From: Dyadobacter jiangsuensis
GTDB lineage: Bacteria > Bacteroidota > Bacteroidia > Cytophagales > Spirosomataceae
Assembly (NCBI RefSeq): GCF_003014695.1
Contig: NZ_PYAS01000001.1
Coordinates: 616,738-680,737 of the forward strand
Reading direction: 5' to 3'
DNA: 64,000 nt
Part shown: positions 51,776-61,610 of the stretch, piece after piece
Layout of the letters: each line of letters opens with the position of its first letter
How positions within the stretch are numbered: the first letter of the stretch is position 1
Made by a program: the position numbers and the translations under genes
Notes under the pieces: model-generated
The model's input: only the letters and a program-made list of their open reading frames with translations
Databases searched by the model: none
What the model was told of the DNA's origin: nothing

Positions 51776-53467
51776 TTATTGGGTTAATCTAAACCAGTCA
51801 TAATCCGCATACCCGGAATCGTTCGTCTGGGTATCCCGGGTACAAAACAACCCCACCTTCGCGCCGATCCACCTGCCGACTTCCGCCTGGAACATTTCGC
51901 CGGTCATTGTGAAGTTCGCATCATCCTCGCTGAACCCGAATTCGCATTTACCTCCTTTACTGACTTTCACACGAAGATACAAGTCGGTTTCCGGCTTGAA
52001 TTCAGCCACAATACGCGTCGTTTCCGGTTTCCCATCCGAAGCCTTCTGGCAAACGGCGTAAATCAGTTCGGATTTATTCTTGCCGCTTTTCAGATAAATA
52101 CCCGCGTAACTTTGTCCCATGATCACTAATCCTGTCTTTTCGTTGGTCAATTTCTCATTCGGGGTAAACCGTAGTTTGGTGGTAACGGTAAATTCCTCGG
52201 CCGGAAATTTTTGCAGGAGGACATTCGGCACATCCCACAGGTTTTTCGCATTATCAGGTGTTTTGTAAGAATATAATCTCAAAAATCCGGCCGCCGGCAT
52301 CGCCCAGGTACCTTTTGGGTTGGCTTGCCATTGCCATTGTTTTTCCAGCGCCGGTCCGTTGAATTCGTCCGATTCCGGCGGCGTCGCCAGTGGATATTTG
52401 CGGGCGGTCATTGGTTTCTTCCAGGTCAAAACGGGATCTCCGATACCGTCGCCGTCAGGGTCGTTGCCGATCACCGGCCAGTCGTTTACCCATCTCATCG
52501 GCTGCAAATGCACCACGCGGCCATATTCGTTTTTATCCTGAAAATGCAGGAACCAATCTTCGGATTTACCATTCACGGGGCTGGTCGTAACCCAGGCACC
52601 CTGGTGCGGACCATTAATGCCCGATTTCCCTTCGGCCATGACCACTTTTCGCTCATAGGGCCCGTACACATTTTTGGAACGCAGCACAATTTGCCAGCCC
52701 GTAGCGACGCCGCCAGCCGGTGCGAAGATGTAGTAGTAGCCATTTCGCTTGTAAAACTTAGGTCCTTCGACGGTCGGGTCTACCTTATGGCCGTCGTACA
52801 CAAGCGCACCTGCGTCGAGCACTTTTGTACCTTCCGCATTCATTTTCTTGACGGTGAGCACACTTTTGATCCCCGCGCGGCTGCCCGCCCACCCATGTAC
52901 GAGGTACACCTGGCCGTCGTCGTCCCAAAGCGGGCATGGGTCAATGAGTCCTTTGCCGCCTTCCACAAGTATTGGCTCGCTCCACGGCCCGGCGGCGTTT
53001 TGGGCTTTCATTACGTAAATACCAAAATCCGGATCGGGATAATAAATGTAAAATTCGCCTTTGTGGAAGCGGATTGCCGGTGCCCACACGCCATTTCCGT
53101 GCTGTGTTTGCTCGAAATGTTCGACCGGTACTTGCCGGGGTAATGCGTGGCCGATCAATGCCCAGTTGACCAGATCTTTGGAATGCAGTATAGGAAGTCC
53201 CGGAATCGCATCGAAACTGGAAGCGGTCATGTAATAATCCTCGCCAACGCGGCAGGCATCGGGGTCGGAGTAATCGGCATGGAGAACGGGGTTTTTGTAA
53301 CGGCCGTCCTGCAAATCGGCGACCCAGGTTTCGGAAACGGCTGGTTTCGAAATGAATGCTTTTGAAACTTCGGTTTGCGTTTTTGTAGTTGAAACAGTCC
53401 TGTTCTGTGCAAAAGCGGAGGTCGCCAGCAATGCGCCGGCGACCCAAAAGTGATTATTTACCTTCAT
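51776..53467 (-). CDS. GH43 family glycoside hydrolase (beta-xylosidase/arabinofuranosidase type) of the PUL
   Basis: A 563-residue exported enzyme with signal MKVNNHFWVAGALLATSAFAQ. The propeller domain (about 55-370) shows base Asp in HADYSDPDAC, pKa Asp in GLIDPCPLWDDDG near 165 and acid Glu in TVEGPKFYKR near 230. GVWAPAIRFHKGEFYIYYPD is the family's conserved strand. A second beta-sandwich domain (about 385-560; FNGPALEKQWQW, WIGAKVGLF) contacts the active site in this subgroup. Its start overlaps the GH28 gene end by 14 bp, indicating coupled translation. Together they would degrade pectic side chains and backbone. Confidence 0.93.
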   Translation of the reverse strand: MKVNNHFWVAGALLATSAFAQNRTVSTTKTQTEVSKAFISKPAVSETWVADLQDGRYKNPVLHADYSDPDACRVGEDYYMTASSFDAIPGLPILHSKDLVNWALIGHALPRQVPVEHFEQTQHGNGVWAPAIRFHKGEFYIYYPDPDFGIYVMKAQNAAGPWSEPILVEGGKGLIDPCPLWDDDGQVYLVHGWAGSRAGIKSVLTVKKMNAEGTKVLDAGALVYDGHKVDPTVEGPKFYKRNGYYYIFAPAGGVATGWQIVLRSKNVYGPYERKVVMAEGKSGINGPHQGAWVTTSPVNGKSEDWFLHFQDKNEYGRVVHLQPMRWVNDWPVIGNDPDGDGIGDPVLTWKKPMTARKYPLATPPESDEFNGPALEKQWQWQANPKGTWAMPAAGFLRLYSYKTPDNAKNLWDVPNVLLQKFPAEEFTVTTKLRFTPNEKLTNEKTGLVIMGQSYAGIYLKSGKNKSELIYAVCQKASDGKPETTRIVAEFKPETDLYLRVKVSKGGKCEFGFSEDDANFTMTGEMFQAEVGRWIGAKVGLFCTRDTQTNDSGYADYDWFRLTQ

Positions 53468-55118
53468 GAATGACCAGGCTCTTGTCCTGTGCTCCCTTTG
53501 AAAATTCCTTTATTTTTTTGGCCTTCGAAGCGTCAGTATGTGCTATGCTGATGTTCTGGCTGCGCTCGCCGGTAACCGAAATGAGCGTCTCGGCGTGATC
53601 GTTGTATTGCAGGCCGTCGATGCTGATGTTGGTTGCATTATCGGCGAGAATAACGGGTTTAGAATGCTTCGTAATCAGTTTCACATTCTTGAAGCTGATC
53701 TTGTCGGCGTCTGTGAGTTCGACCCCGGTTTCGGCGGAAAGCACCATATTTTCCATGCGAATGTTCCGGACCGGCATTTCGGGCAGGCCGCGCACGAAAA
53801 CGCCTTTGGTAGCGCCATTACACACGATGTTTTCAAAAATCATATCCTTGAAAACCGGCGTACCTTCATTCACCACCGGGCGCATATCCCGCTCGCCATC
53901 GGTGGCGAATTTGACAAAATAATAGAGGTCAAAAAAGATCGCTTCCTGCTTGATATCTTTCATATTGATATTTCGCGCATAAATCTTCTCGACCACGCCG
54001 CCGCGCCCGCGTACCGACTTGAAACGCAAGCCCTTGTCGGTGCCCATGAAGGTGCATTGCTCCACAAAAATGTTGCGTGCGCCTCCGCTCATTTCACTGC
54101 CTACCACAAACCCGCCGTGGCCCTGGTACACGATGTTGTTACGGATAATGCCGTTTTCAGTGGGTATGCCGCGCTTGCGGCCTTCTTCGTCCTTGCCGGA
54201 CTTGATACAAATTGCATCATCGCCCACGTCGAGCACGCAGCCTTCGATGAGGAAGTTTTTGCAGGATTCGATGTCCATCCCATCGCCATTATGGGCATAT
54301 TCGGGGTTCTTGACGCGCACATTACGGATCGTCAGATCCTGGACCATCAGCGGGTGCAGACACCAGGCGGCGGAGTTCTGAAACGTCACGCCTTCCAGCA
54401 AAACTTTCTTGCAGTTGTTGAAAACCACCAGATTCGGCCTCAGAAAGTCTTTGATATCCGCAAAATCTGCCGGTTTTTTACCGCCGGTGAGCAGCATGCT
54501 TTTGTTTTCGACACTGGCCTTTTTGAATTGCTCGCTCGGGTACCAAACTTTGCCATCGTCTTTCAACACACCGCCCGACTCGATTTTCTCTTTCCATTGC
54601 GGTTCGGTAAGCTGATTTTTATTGACAGCCCGCCACACATCGCCATTCCCGTCGACAATGCCCTTGCCGGTAATGGCAACGTTTTCAAGATTCTTTCCTG
54701 AAATGGGTGACTCGTTCCGGGCTGCGGCTTTCCCCTCATAAAAGCCTTCGGTAATCGCATACTGCGACTTGTCGGTCGTGAAAAGCAGCAGCGAGCCTTC
54801 CTGCAAATGCAGGTTTACATTGCTTTTCAGCACCACCGGGCCCGTGATCCAGAGTCCGGCAGGCACCAGCACCACACCGCCGCCTTTTTTGCTGCAACTT
54901 TCAATAGCCTGGTTAATGGCTTTGGTATTCAGCGTATGGCCGTCGGGTAATGCGCCGAATGCGGTAATGCGGACAGTGTCCTTCCGGAAAACCGGCTGCT
55001 GGATCTTTGGCAGGTTCGACCAGCTGTATGCATCCTGCCCGGATGCGTCGTGGGCGGATACGCCATAGCACGCCCATGCGGCGGTGGCCAATGCTGCAAT
55101 TCGTTTTTTGTAGGTCAT
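53454..55118 (-). CDS. GH28 polygalacturonase of the PUL
   Basis: A 554-residue exported parallel beta-helix hydrolase of galacturonan. All four GH28 motifs are close to canonical: NGDGMDIESC near residue 285, DVGDDAICIKSGKD near 310, GHGGFVVGSE near 345 and GLRFKS near 385. N-terminal signal-like MTYKKRIAALATAAWACYGVSA; the chosen ATG removes an upstream in-frame ATG with non-signal sequence. It lies 51 bp after the susD stop and overlaps the GH43 start. Unlike the GH28 at 18557-19885, its active-site residues are conserved. Confidence 0.93.
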   Translation of the reverse strand: MTYKKRIAALATAAWACYGVSAHDASGQDAYSWSNLPKIQQPVFRKDTVRITAFGALPDGHTLNTKAINQAIESCSKKGGGVVLVPAGLWITGPVVLKSNVNLHLQEGSLLLFTTDKSQYAITEGFYEGKAAARNESPISGKNLENVAITGKGIVDGNGDVWRAVNKNQLTEPQWKEKIESGGVLKDDGKVWYPSEQFKKASVENKSMLLTGGKKPADFADIKDFLRPNLVVFNNCKKVLLEGVTFQNSAAWCLHPLMVQDLTIRNVRVKNPEYAHNGDGMDIESCKNFLIEGCVLDVGDDAICIKSGKDEEGRKRGIPTENGIIRNNIVYQGHGGFVVGSEMSGGARNIFVEQCTFMGTDKGLRFKSVRGRGGVVEKIYARNINMKDIKQEAIFFDLYYFVKFATDGERDMRPVVNEGTPVFKDMIFENIVCNGATKGVFVRGLPEMPVRNIRMENMVLSAETGVELTDADKISFKNVKLITKHSKPVILADNATNISIDGLQYNDHAETLISVTGERSQNISIAHTDASKAKKIKEFSKGAQDKSLVIHEGK

Positions 55119-55169
55119 AGCAAAAGCGCCTTCCCGCTTCTCAGGGCAGGAAGGCATTTAAATGGATTA

Positions 55170-56816
55170 TTATTGGTAACCGGCATTCTGTTTAAACTCG
55201 CTCTTGTTCACCACCGCGTCCAGCTGCGTCTGCGGAATAGGGCGGACGATATGGTGTTCCTGGATATTGACGGCATTATCAGGTGCATACTTTTTGACCC
55301 GTTCCACCAGTTTACCGGTGCGTTTCAGATCGAACCAGCGGAGCTGCTCGCCTGCGAGCTCGCGTGCACGCTCGTCGAGGATGAAGTCCAGCGTGATATC
55401 GGCTGCTTTCACTTGCATAGCCGTTGCTTTGCCCGGTTTGGCGGCCCTGGTGCGCACCACATTTACATATTCCGCTGCTTTGGCAAGGTCGCCGGTTTGC
55501 ATCGCAGCTTCGGCAGCGATGAGGTACACCTCCGCCAACCGGATCACAAACACGTCGCGTGCGCTTTGGGCCTCGTTCAGGCTGGCGCGGGTGGGATCCA
55601 TGAATTTGGAAAGAGTAGGGTAGCGCAGGTTATCCTTCACGGTGCCGTCGGCAAGGTAAATGTCGCTGCGGTCGTAAGTCTGGTACTTTTTAGAAGCCTC
55701 CACGGCGTCGGCAATGTCGAGTTTAGTGCAATACACAGCGGTATCCCCTTTGGCGATGCCAGTCGGCAATGTCGCAGAATTGGCATACCACGACTCCATG
55801 AAACTGCCCTCATAACGCGCGTCGTCGGCCGAGAAAAGGTCGAGCAGGAAGCGGGTAGGCATGTACCGGTTGAACGGCCGGCCGTTGGTAATGTCGCGGG
55901 TCATGCCCGGGCGGTCGTCGTATTTCATCAGGAACAGCAAATGCGCATTGTTACTGCCGCGGCTGTGTCCGTATGGATTGAACGTCGAGTTGGCCAGGTC
56001 GTTCAAAGCAAGGTTAGCGGAGTAATCCACCGTGTAAATCACCTCTTTGGATTTGAGGTTGCTCATTTTCCATAGATCGGCATAATTAGCTTCGAGCTTA
56101 TACCCATAATTTCCATCCAAAACGGCCTTGGCCATTTCCAGAGCCTCTTTGTTCATACCCCTGGTAAGGTACATTCTCGCCAGAAACGCCTGAGCCGCCC
56201 CTTTCGTAACCCGGCCATATTGCGGCTGAGTAGCGGGCAGGTTGTTGACGGCAATTTTGAGATCTTCGAAGATCTGGTTATAAAAAGTCTCTACCGGTGT
56301 TTTGTTGGCGGTGGTCACAATGCCGTTGGTCTCGGTGGTGGTGAAATGCACGCCGCCCCACGTTTCGACAATATGCCAATAGTAAAATGCCCGAAGAAAC
56401 CGCAGCTCACCCTCGCGCACGGGGCGTAACGCAGCCGAAAGACCGGCCCCCTCGATGCGGTTGATGCCGCCGTTACAAAGGTTGATAGCCGCATAAAACT
56501 CCCTCCATTCGTTGGTAAGGGCCGCATTACTGCCTTGGAGGTTCAGGTATTGGGTCAAATCGCGGTATACTTCGCCGGCGCCGCTGGTCCAGATGTCGGT
56601 ACCGGTTTCGGCGATGTTGTAGCCTTCTTCCTTGCCATACCACCAGCGCTGGTAGGAGTAGGCGGCATTCACGAGCGTTTCGAAACCTTCGGGTGTGGTG
56701 TAAACGGTCTCGGACGTCAGGCCGGAGGGGTTGTATTCTTCCAATGTATTTTCACAGGCAAACAGTCCCATGAGGGAAACCGCTATAACCCCTGTTTTCA
56801 ATAGTTGTGATCTCAT
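55170..56816 (-). CDS. SusD/RagB family glycan-binding outer-membrane lipoprotein
   Basis: A 548-residue lipoprotein: signal with lipobox (AVSLMGLFACEN), then the SusD fold. N-terminal part TPEGFETLVNAAYSYQRWW and the TPR-like GELRFLRAFYYWHIVETWGGVHF (near 130) are diagnostic; a C-terminal LAEVYLIAAEAAMQTGDLAKAA (about 420) and FDLKRTGKLVERV follow. It caps the SusC barrel and binds oligosaccharides for import. It starts 21 bp after the SusC stop. The ligand is inferred to be pectic from the GH28 and GH43 neighbours. Confidence 0.96.
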   Translation of the reverse strand: MRSQLLKTGVIAVSLMGLFACENTLEEYNPSGLTSETVYTTPEGFETLVNAAYSYQRWWYGKEEGYNIAETGTDIWTSGAGEVYRDLTQYLNLQGSNAALTNEWREFYAAINLCNGGINRIEGAGLSAALRPVREGELRFLRAFYYWHIVETWGGVHFTTTETNGIVTTANKTPVETFYNQIFEDLKIAVNNLPATQPQYGRVTKGAAQAFLARMYLTRGMNKEALEMAKAVLDGNYGYKLEANYADLWKMSNLKSKEVIYTVDYSANLALNDLANSTFNPYGHSRGSNNAHLLFLMKYDDRPGMTRDITNGRPFNRYMPTRFLLDLFSADDARYEGSFMESWYANSATLPTGIAKGDTAVYCTKLDIADAVEASKKYQTYDRSDIYLADGTVKDNLRYPTLSKFMDPTRASLNEAQSARDVFVIRLAEVYLIAAEAAMQTGDLAKAAEYVNVVRTRAAKPGKATAMQVKAADITLDFILDERARELAGEQLRWFDLKRTGKLVERVKKYAPDNAVNIQEHHIVRPIPQTQLDAVVNKSEFKQNAGYQ

Positions 56817-56837
56817 TGTCTTGACTGTTTTAAAGGG

Positions 56838-59800
56838 TTACAGGTTCACATTCAGGCCAAAAATGAACAGTTTCGTCATCGGGAAGTTCTCCGATCCGCC
56901 GCGTTCGGGGTCGTAATCGAGCTTGGTGAATGTCGCCAGGTTTTTGGCAGTCGCGTAAATGCGCAGGCCGCGGATGATCTTCCAGTTGAACTTGTCGACC
57001 GGCAGGTTGTACGCCAGCGTTACGTTGCGGATACGTGCGTAGGAGGCATCGCGGTAACCCAGTGTGGACAGGTATTTCAATCCCGCGTTCTTGTTGGGGC
57101 GCGGGTATTCGTTCGTTGGGTTTTCGGGCGTCCAGTAATCGAGGCCTGCGGTGCTGTTACCTACGCCTTGCTGATCGAAACGTGCATAGCGGTCGGAGTT
57201 GATCATCGATCCGATGCGTGCGTAGATCATGAAGTTCAAGTCAAAACCCTTGTATTTGATGGTGTTATCCAAGCCTCCGCTCCATTTCGGGCGTGGCGTG
57301 CCGAGAATCACCCGGTCGTTCACAGCGTCGATCTTGCCGTCGCCATTCTGGTCTTTTACTTTGATTTCACCCGGTAATTGCGTGGGAGACATGGCTTTGG
57401 CTTGCTCGGCTTCCGAAGTTTGCCAGATGCCCAGCTTCTCGTAATCGTAGAAGACGCTGATCGGACTGCCGATGAACCAGCCGTTGCCGATATCGTTGCC
57501 CTCGGTCACGAGTTCGGTGATCTCCTCTTTGTTTTTGGTAAATGTAAGACTGGAATTCCAGGTGAAATCGGCGGTACGGATGTTGGTACTTCCCAGCACG
57601 ACTTCAATACCCCGGTTGCGGGTTTTACCGATGTTCTGCTTTACAGTCGTTACACCGGTGGTAGGAGGCAGGCCACGGTCGAGGAGCAGGTCGGAGGTGC
57701 GGGTGTCGTAATAGTCAATCGAACCATTAATGCGGCCATCGAACAATCCGAAATCGAGACCCAGGTTTTGCGTAGCCGAAAGCTCCCAGCCCAGGGCTGC
57801 ATTTCCGACATTGCGGGAGAAAGTGTAGGCCGGATAAGCCACCTCGTCAAATCCGAATGCAATGCGCGTGAGCGTGGTCTGCGTCGCATAAGGGCCCGAC
57901 GGGTCGTTCCCCGCAATACCGTAGCTGACACGCAATTTCAGGTCGCTGAGTTTTTTGATATTCTTCACAAAACCCTCGTCGATGATCCGCCACGCAAATG
58001 CAGCCGACGGGAAGAACGTCCATTTGTTACCCGGTGCGAGTTTGGAAGAACCATCTTTCCGGGCCGTCAACGTAAGTAAGTAGCGGTCTTTAAAACCATA
58101 ATTCACCCGTGCAGCAAACGACACGAGGTTGTTTTTGGAATAGGCCGAATTGATTTTAATCTCTTCGGTAGCGCTGCCCAATGAGTAGAATAGCTGCGAA
58201 GGGATCAGCTGATTCACGCCGGATGCCGAAGCATTGTCGGAAACAGTGGCCAGCGAGCTCCCGATACCGGTAAATGTAAAGCTATGCTGCTCGAATGCCT
58301 TTTGATAGGTTACCACATTCTCCCAGTTGATGGTGCGGCCGTTCGAAACATTGTAGGTAGCAAGCGATTTCCCGGTCAGCGAGCGGTCGATCGATTTGGG
58401 CGAAGAGTAAGCTCCGTTTCGCGTGCTCGACAGGTTTGCACCAAGGGTACTGCGGAATGTCAGGCCTTTCAGCGGCGTGATTTCGACGTAGCCGTTGGTC
58501 AGGGTGCGGGTGGTCAGGATGTTGTTGTTAAAAACACCCGGCTGCTCGTCGGATAGCGGGTTGGCGGTTTGTCCATCCAGCATAATGAAGTTGAAATTGC
58601 CGTTCTCGTCATACAGCGAGCCGAGCGGACTGATCTTGTTGGCCTGGTTCAAAGGGTCGCGGCGGACGCTCTGGTTATAATAGGTCAACTGGCTTTGCAA
58701 GCCGATTTTCATCCAGTCGGTCAGCGTGTAGTCCACGTTGAGGCGCGCGGTATAGCGCTTCATTTCATCCAGTTTCAGGATTCCTTTTTCATTGAAATAA
58801 TCCACAGAAACATAGGATTTCAATTTTTCGGAACCGCCGCGGAAACCCAGCTGGTAGTTTTGCTGGAAACCCGGATGAATGAGTTCCTTTTGATAGTCGG
58901 TCCAGATGCCTTTTTGCAATGCATCATATTCGGCCACATTGGTAAAAATCGCGGGGTCGTCGGCGGGGGTATTCCAAACACCGGCTGCGCGCCATGCTTC
59001 CCGCTTGAAATCACGGAACTCATTGATATTCATCGCGCGCGGGTACATGGTTACCTGCGAAACGCCCGCGTAAGAGTTGAACGAAATATCCGGGCGACCG
59101 CTTTTACCTTTTTTGGTGGTAATGAGGATAACGCCATTCGCACCGCGCGAACCGTAGATGGCTATCGAGGAAGCATCCTTCAAAACTTCCATCGATTCAA
59201 TATCATTCGAATTGATGTCGGCCAGGTCGCCATATTGCACACCGTCGACGATAATGAGCGGCGAGTTATTCCCGCCTATCGACCGGTTACCCCGGATGGT
59301 GATATTCACGCCCGCACCGGCCTGACCGCTGCTGCGCGTAATGTCCGCACCCGCGATCTTACCCTGCACGGCATCGAGGACGTTGTTGGAGGGTACCTGT
59401 TTCAATTGTTCGCTTTTAAGCTGCACGACCGATCCGGTCAGGTCACGCTTGCGCACGGCGCCATAGCCGATCACGACTACTTCCTCCAATGCACTCACAT
59501 CCGGTTTCAGCGAAACATTGAAGGTCGTTTGCGAACCCAAAACGATGTCCTGGCTTTGGTAACCCACAAATGAGAAAGTCAGCACCGCCGTAGCATCGTC
59601 GGGGACGAGCAGGCTGAACTTACCCTGGCCATCGGTGCTGGTACCGCGGTTGGTACCTTTCAGGATCACACTCACGCCTGGAAGTACAGCGTTCTTTTCG
59701 TCGGTCAGCACGCCGGAAACTGTCCTGTCGATGGCCTGCTGCGTTGTCGGCGCCGCCGATTCTTCGCGAACAGCGTTTTCCAGGACAATCTGCCCGCCCA

Positions 59801-60137
59801 CGAGGCGGTAGGTGAGGTTCAGCGGAGCAAGGATCTCGTCCAGCACCGTATCCAGCCGTTTTTTATTGACTTCAACGCTCACATTCCGGGCGACATTCAC
59901 CCGCTCGGAACTGTACACAATGCGGGCTTTGGTTTGTTTTTCAATGCTATTAATGACCTTTTCGAAGCGCTGGTTCTGGAATTTCAGCGTGACAAGCCGC
60001 GACATCACTTCCTGCTGATCGGCGGCGAGGGCTGCCGGGCAAACCAGCAACGCCACGAGGAGCATTCGCAGCAGTATGTTTCCGACGGCTTTTGTACGCC
60101 GGCAGGCCTTGAAAAGTAAAGGTTCCGTTTTTTTCAT
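56838..60137 (-). CDS. SusC/RagA family TonB-linked outer-membrane protein with STN domain
   Basis: A 1099-residue TonB-dependent glycan transporter. Order: an N-terminal signal (LLRMLLVALLVCPAALAADQ; start at MKKTEPLLFK), STN domain (about 48-110; KVINSIEKQTKARIVYSSE), carboxypeptidase-like domain (about 135-215; VSGVLTDEKNAVLPGVSV), TonB plug with EEVVVIGYGAVRKRDLTGSV (about 222) and NITIRGNRSIGG, then a barrel ending NVNL. The STN domain links it to the FecR/ECF-sigma genes directly upstream, as in transport-controlled signalling. The upstream extension of the frame is rejected, as it lacks a signal. Confidence 0.96.
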   Translation of the reverse strand: MKKTEPLLFKACRRTKAVGNILLRMLLVALLVCPAALAADQQEVMSRLVTLKFQNQRFEKVINSIEKQTKARIVYSSERVNVARNVSVEVNKKRLDTVLDEILAPLNLTYRLVGGQIVLENAVREESAAPTTQQAIDRTVSGVLTDEKNAVLPGVSVILKGTNRGTSTDGQGKFSLLVPDDATAVLTFSFVGYQSQDIVLGSQTTFNVSLKPDVSALEEVVVIGYGAVRKRDLTGSVVQLKSEQLKQVPSNNVLDAVQGKIAGADITRSSGQAGAGVNITIRGNRSIGGNNSPLIIVDGVQYGDLADINSNDIESMEVLKDASSIAIYGSRGANGVILITTKKGKSGRPDISFNSYAGVSQVTMYPRAMNINEFRDFKREAWRAAGVWNTPADDPAIFTNVAEYDALQKGIWTDYQKELIHPGFQQNYQLGFRGGSEKLKSYVSVDYFNEKGILKLDEMKRYTARLNVDYTLTDWMKIGLQSQLTYYNQSVRRDPLNQANKISPLGSLYDENGNFNFIMLDGQTANPLSDEQPGVFNNNILTTRTLTNGYVEITPLKGLTFRSTLGANLSSTRNGAYSSPKSIDRSLTGKSLATYNVSNGRTINWENVVTYQKAFEQHSFTFTGIGSSLATVSDNASASGVNQLIPSQLFYSLGSATEEIKINSAYSKNNLVSFAARVNYGFKDRYLLTLTARKDGSSKLAPGNKWTFFPSAAFAWRIIDEGFVKNIKKLSDLKLRVSYGIAGNDPSGPYATQTTLTRIAFGFDEVAYPAYTFSRNVGNAALGWELSATQNLGLDFGLFDGRINGSIDYYDTRTSDLLLDRGLPPTTGVTTVKQNIGKTRNRGIEVVLGSTNIRTADFTWNSSLTFTKNKEEITELVTEGNDIGNGWFIGSPISVFYDYEKLGIWQTSEAEQAKAMSPTQLPGEIKVKDQNGDGKIDAVNDRVILGTPRPKWSGGLDNTIKYKGFDLNFMIYARIGSMINSDRYARFDQQGVGNSTAGLDYWTPENPTNEYPRPNKNAGLKYLSTLGYRDASYARIRNVTLAYNLPVDKFNWKIIRGLRIYATAKNLATFTKLDYDPERGGSENFPMTKLFIFGLNVNL

Positions 60138-60268
60138 ACCTTTAAATGTTTTATTAAATGGAGATTTGATAAAATGAAGCTCCCGAAAAGGCGCGATTCG
60201 CTGTCGGCCTCGCAGGATTTGCTGGCGCTGGCCCATGTTCGCTGCATGGCCAGCGTTTTCGTTTGCGG

Positions 60269-61309
60269 CTATGTTTGCATAGGATTGGGTTTACGTGTTT
60301 GAAAAGCGTGTGTTCCGCGCATTTTGCATCCCGGACCCGCAATGCGGATCGTCGAGCCGCGGACTTTGTATTTCGCGCCTAATGCAGCGCAAATAATGTC
60401 CAGCTGGGTGTAAAGCGGTTGCCCGCTCAGATCGGCCGTCAGTGTGCAATTCATGATCTGGCCGTTTTCGGCCTGTACATCCACGCCCCACGCATCACGC
60501 ATATGCTGGGCGACCTGCGCAAGCGGCGCGTGATGGAATTGGAAGGAGATATTCGCATTGAGCAATCGCGGGCGCTCCGCCAGCCCGGGCGAGAATTTAC
60601 CCGAGTTACGGTCGAATGTGGCGGTGTGGTTGGGGCTCACCAGCATATCGACAGCCTCTTCGCTCGTTTTTTCGCTGTAAACCGAGACGAGCCCGGTTAC
60701 TACCTCCACCTTTGTTTGCCGGCCGCCGGGCGCCGTACTTACGTGGAAACTGGTACCCAATACCCTGGTAGTAACCCCGCCCGAATGCACATAAAAAGGT
60801 TTCCTGGGATTCTTGCGAATGCTGAAAAAGCCATTTCCCTTTAACACCACTTCCCGCTTGCTTCCCTCGAAGCGATTCGGGTAGCGCAACGAGCTGCCTG
60901 GGCGGAGCTCCACCACGCTGCTGTCTTCCAGTACAATAGGAAGGACATTTTGACTGTCGTTGCGTTTTTCCTGCCAGGTGTAAGCCGTTAGAGGCACATG
61001 GCGGTCGAGGACCTTCCCTGCAAAAAACCAGGCAATCAGCAGGAGGGAGGCGGCCATACCTGCCCATCGGAGGTAAATGGATCGAAACGGGCTGTTGCCG
61101 TCGCGCCCATTGAGGTCTGGAATACTGGCCTTTTCCTGCATACCGGACCACATCCGCTCTTCGGCACCGTCGAGATCGTCTTCGGAAACACCCCCCGCAT
61201 TGTCGTTTTCAAGGAGTGCATACCAATGCTCGACCAGCTGCTTTTCCTGCTCTGTGCATCGGCCCTCTTGATACTTCTCCAATAATGCTGCGAATTGTTC
61301 CCGATTCAT
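60269..61309 (-). CDS. FecR-family anti-sigma factor
   Basis: A 346-residue inner-membrane regulator. N-terminal cytosolic part with EQFAALLEKYQEGRCTEQE, a transmembrane segment (about 83-102; AGMAASLLLIAWFFAG), a FecR periplasmic domain (about 125-220; VVELRPGSSLRYPNRF, VLGTSFHV) and a C-terminal domain of unknown function (about 255-325; FHHAPLAQVAQHMRD) that contacts STN. It would hold the ECF sigma factor until SusC signals substrate binding. The gene is 131 bp upstream of susC. Confidence 0.94.
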   Translation of the reverse strand: MNREQFAALLEKYQEGRCTEQEKQLVEHWYALLENDNAGGVSEDDLDGAEERMWSGMQEKASIPDLNGRDGNSPFRSIYLRWAGMAASLLLIAWFFAGKVLDRHVPLTAYTWQEKRNDSQNVLPIVLEDSSVVELRPGSSLRYPNRFEGSKREVVLKGNGFFSIRKNPRKPFYVHSGGVTTRVLGTSFHVSTAPGGRQTKVEVVTGLVSVYSEKTSEEAVDMLVSPNHTATFDRNSGKFSPGLAERPRLLNANISFQFHHAPLAQVAQHMRDAWGVDVQAENGQIMNCTLTADLSGQPLYTQLDIICAALGAKYKVRGSTIRIAGPGCKMRGTHAFQTRKPNPMQT

Positions 61310-61446
61310 GGCCGATGGTTGGCTACTTGCTTTTTAGTGAGTAGTCAACCATCGCGCCGCTGATCCGCAAAACTTTTTAAATATTATTGGATAAGTTATG
61401 TTTCTGTGGCGTTTATGGACGAATGTTCTGGCTTTTGTGCAATGGG

Positions 61447-61469
61447 GAGAAAAGGAGGAAGGAGGAAGG
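61447..61469. repeat. Purine-rich arm complementary to the polypyrimidine tract
   Basis: GAGAAAAGGAGGAAGGAGGA and three following purines pair with the pyrimidine tandem repeat beginning near 61607, forming arms of an inverted repeat with about 140 bp between them. Confidence 0.6.
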
Positions 61470-61479
61470 TACGATGGAG

Positions 61480-61610
61480 TGCAAAATCGCGTAGCGATGT
61501 AACATTGGTAGCTATCAATATCGTGGGTACCATCCGGAAATCCCGTCAGGGATGTGACAACAGCGAATAATGTTTGTAACGCATGGTTGTTACATGCCCA
61601 AGAGCATTTT
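61480..61610. repeat. Second copy of the modular interspersed repeat
   Basis: The first 82 bp match the reverse complement of 37151-37232 in order and length (shared words include GTAGCGATGTAA, ATTGGTAGC and CCGTCAGG). The segment GTTGTTACATGCC at 61586 corresponds to the other end of that element. The 370-bp gap between fecR and the sigma gene contains this and the purine/pyrimidine repeats; no gene is seen there. Confidence 0.65.

Noticed and set aside
52325-53143. 272-codon plus-strand frame opposite the PUL GH43 gene
   Set aside because: Antisense shadow with low-complexity His/Pro-rich sequence; the sense gene is canonical.
60138-60236. Upstream extension of the SusC frame
   Set aside because: The added 33 residues are not signal-like; MKKTEPLLFK followed by a hydrophobic stretch is the better start.
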